This document shows positions 63,452 through 64,000 of a stretch of 64,000 bases of DNA, piece by piece; within the stretch, counting starts at the first letter, position 1; each line of letters starts with the position of its first letter. Source of the stretch: Polyangium mundeleinium (GTDB lineage: Bacteria; Myxococcota_A; Polyangia; Polyangiales; Polyangiaceae); contig NZ_JAQNDO010000001.1 of NCBI RefSeq assembly GCF_028369105.1, forward strand, positions 5,114,501-5,178,500. The letters are read 5' to 3'. The notes under the pieces are model-generated. The model was not told the DNA's origin, made no database searches, and saw only the letters and a list, made by a program, of their open reading frames with translations. Both the position numbers and the translations under genes were made by a program.

Positions 63452-64000
63452 TGAGCTACGACGACGACGTCGAGGCCGACGCGGGGCAAGAAGAGCCAGC
63501 AAGGGAAGGGCGTGCGCGGCGGCTGCTCGGACCGAGCGGGCCGCTCGCGCGGGCGTTCGAGGGCTACGAGGATCGCGAGGGGCAGCTCGCGATGGCCGAC
63601 GCGGTGGAGCGCGCGCTCGACGAGGATCGCGTGCTGCTCTGCGAGGCGGGCACGGGCACGGGCAAGACGCTCGCGTACCTCGTCCCGGCGATCCTGAGCG
63701 GGCGCAAGGTCGTGATCTCCACGGCGACGAAGGCGCTCGAAGAGCAGATCTTTGCCAAGGACCTGCCGCTCGTGGCCGAGTACCTCGGCCTGCACGTCTC
63801 GGCCGCGCTCGTGAAGGGGCTCGGGAACTACCTCTGCCTGCGGCGCTTCGACGAGCTTCGGACGAGCCCCGAGGCGCACCACGAAGCGGGCGTGATGCGC
63901 TCGTTGCCGGTCGTGGAGGCGTGGGCGCGCGAGACGGAGGTCGGTGATCTCTCGGAGCTCGTCACGCTCGCCGAGTCGGATCCGATCCGGCGCGAGGTAT
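63451..64000 (+). CDS. DinG-family ATP-dependent helicase (5' part only)
   Basis: About 183 codons before the window ends. After an acidic start comes FEGYEDREGQLAMADAVERALDE, the Walker A motif GTGTGKT in LLCEAGTGTGKTLAYLVPA, then STATKALEEQIFAKDLP and ALVKGLGNYLCLRRF, where the last Cys begins the Fe-S cluster binding set of XPD/DinG helicases. The rest of the cluster and motifs II-VI lie beyond the window. GTG start coupled to the preceding gene. Confidence 0.88.
   Translation, partial: MSYDDDVEADAGQEEPAREGRARRLLGPSGPLARAFEGYEDREGQLAMADAVERALDEDRVLLCEAGTGTGKTLAYLVPAILSGRKVVISTATKALEEQIFAKDLPLVAEYLGLHVSAALVKGLGNYLCLRRFDELRTSPEAHHEAGVMRSLPVVEAWARETEVGDLSELVTLAESDPIRREV

Overview
This is a very GC-rich bacterial chromosome segment, most likely from a myxobacterium of the Polyangiales (Sorangiineae). 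Five Hanks-type Ser/Thr kinases lie in 64 kb. There are several large lipoproteins with Gly-rich linkers after the lipobox, a secreted subtilase with a C-terminal MYXO-CTERM-like tag, GTG starts throughout, and a TatT-type TRAP lipoprotein. I saw no rRNA, tRNA, IS element, prophage or CRISPR array. Both ends cut through genes: a P-type ATPase relative on the left and a DinG-family helicase on the right.

Layout. 1-6.1 kb: a minus-strand run with the ATPase relative, two lipoproteins, a CPBP membrane protease and an LRR-like protein. 6.1-13 kb: the most unusual part. It holds an inverted pair of a structured intergenic repeat and a 1396-residue kinase-globin-(cNMP-binding)x2-PLP-fold protein. 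A 43-bp minisatellite follows, then a TIR-domain gene whose frame runs into a membrane/DUF1566 module only through a -1 shift at a C8 tract. 13-24.6 kb: monothiol glutaredoxin, family 5 uracil-DNA glycosylase, an alpha/beta hydrolase, a secreted FG-GAP subtilase, SelA, a beta-CASP nuclease and a TPR-TonB receptor. 24.6-35.5 kb: a kinase with a PEGA-like tail, a lipoprotein preceded by a cobalamin riboswitch, a kinase-FHA-degenerate GGDEF protein, an Omp85-like barrel and SerA.

35.6-43.1 kb is the conserved rimP-nusA-ylxR-infB-ylxP-rbfA transcription/translation cluster. Its leader has a promoter candidate followed by a strong intrinsic terminator, which suggests attenuation. The cluster ends after rbfA (no truB, rpsO or pnp) and two more kinases follow. 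50-54 kb: TRAP transporter QM permeases facing a convergent TatT lipoprotein gene, with a third copy of the structured repeat between them; no DctP gene is visible. 54-58.7 kb: an aldolase/SDR fusion, then an ArsR-methyltransferase fusion translationally coupled to ahcY, which together look like an autoregulated SAM/SAH recycling unit. 58.7-64 kb: M16 peptidase and PpiD-like foldase (envelope protein quality control), small unknowns, a PilZ protein and DinG.

The best candidates for something undescribed are: (1) a ~104-nt four-hairpin repeat whose stems covary between three copies; (2) the possibly frameshift-controlled TIR-TM-DUF1566 protein beside a 43-bp tandem array; (3) the kinase-globin-cNMP-pseudo-aminotransferase fusion; (4) the cobalamin riboswitch controlling an unknown lipoprotein. 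All domain calls were made by eye from translated sequence, without database searches.
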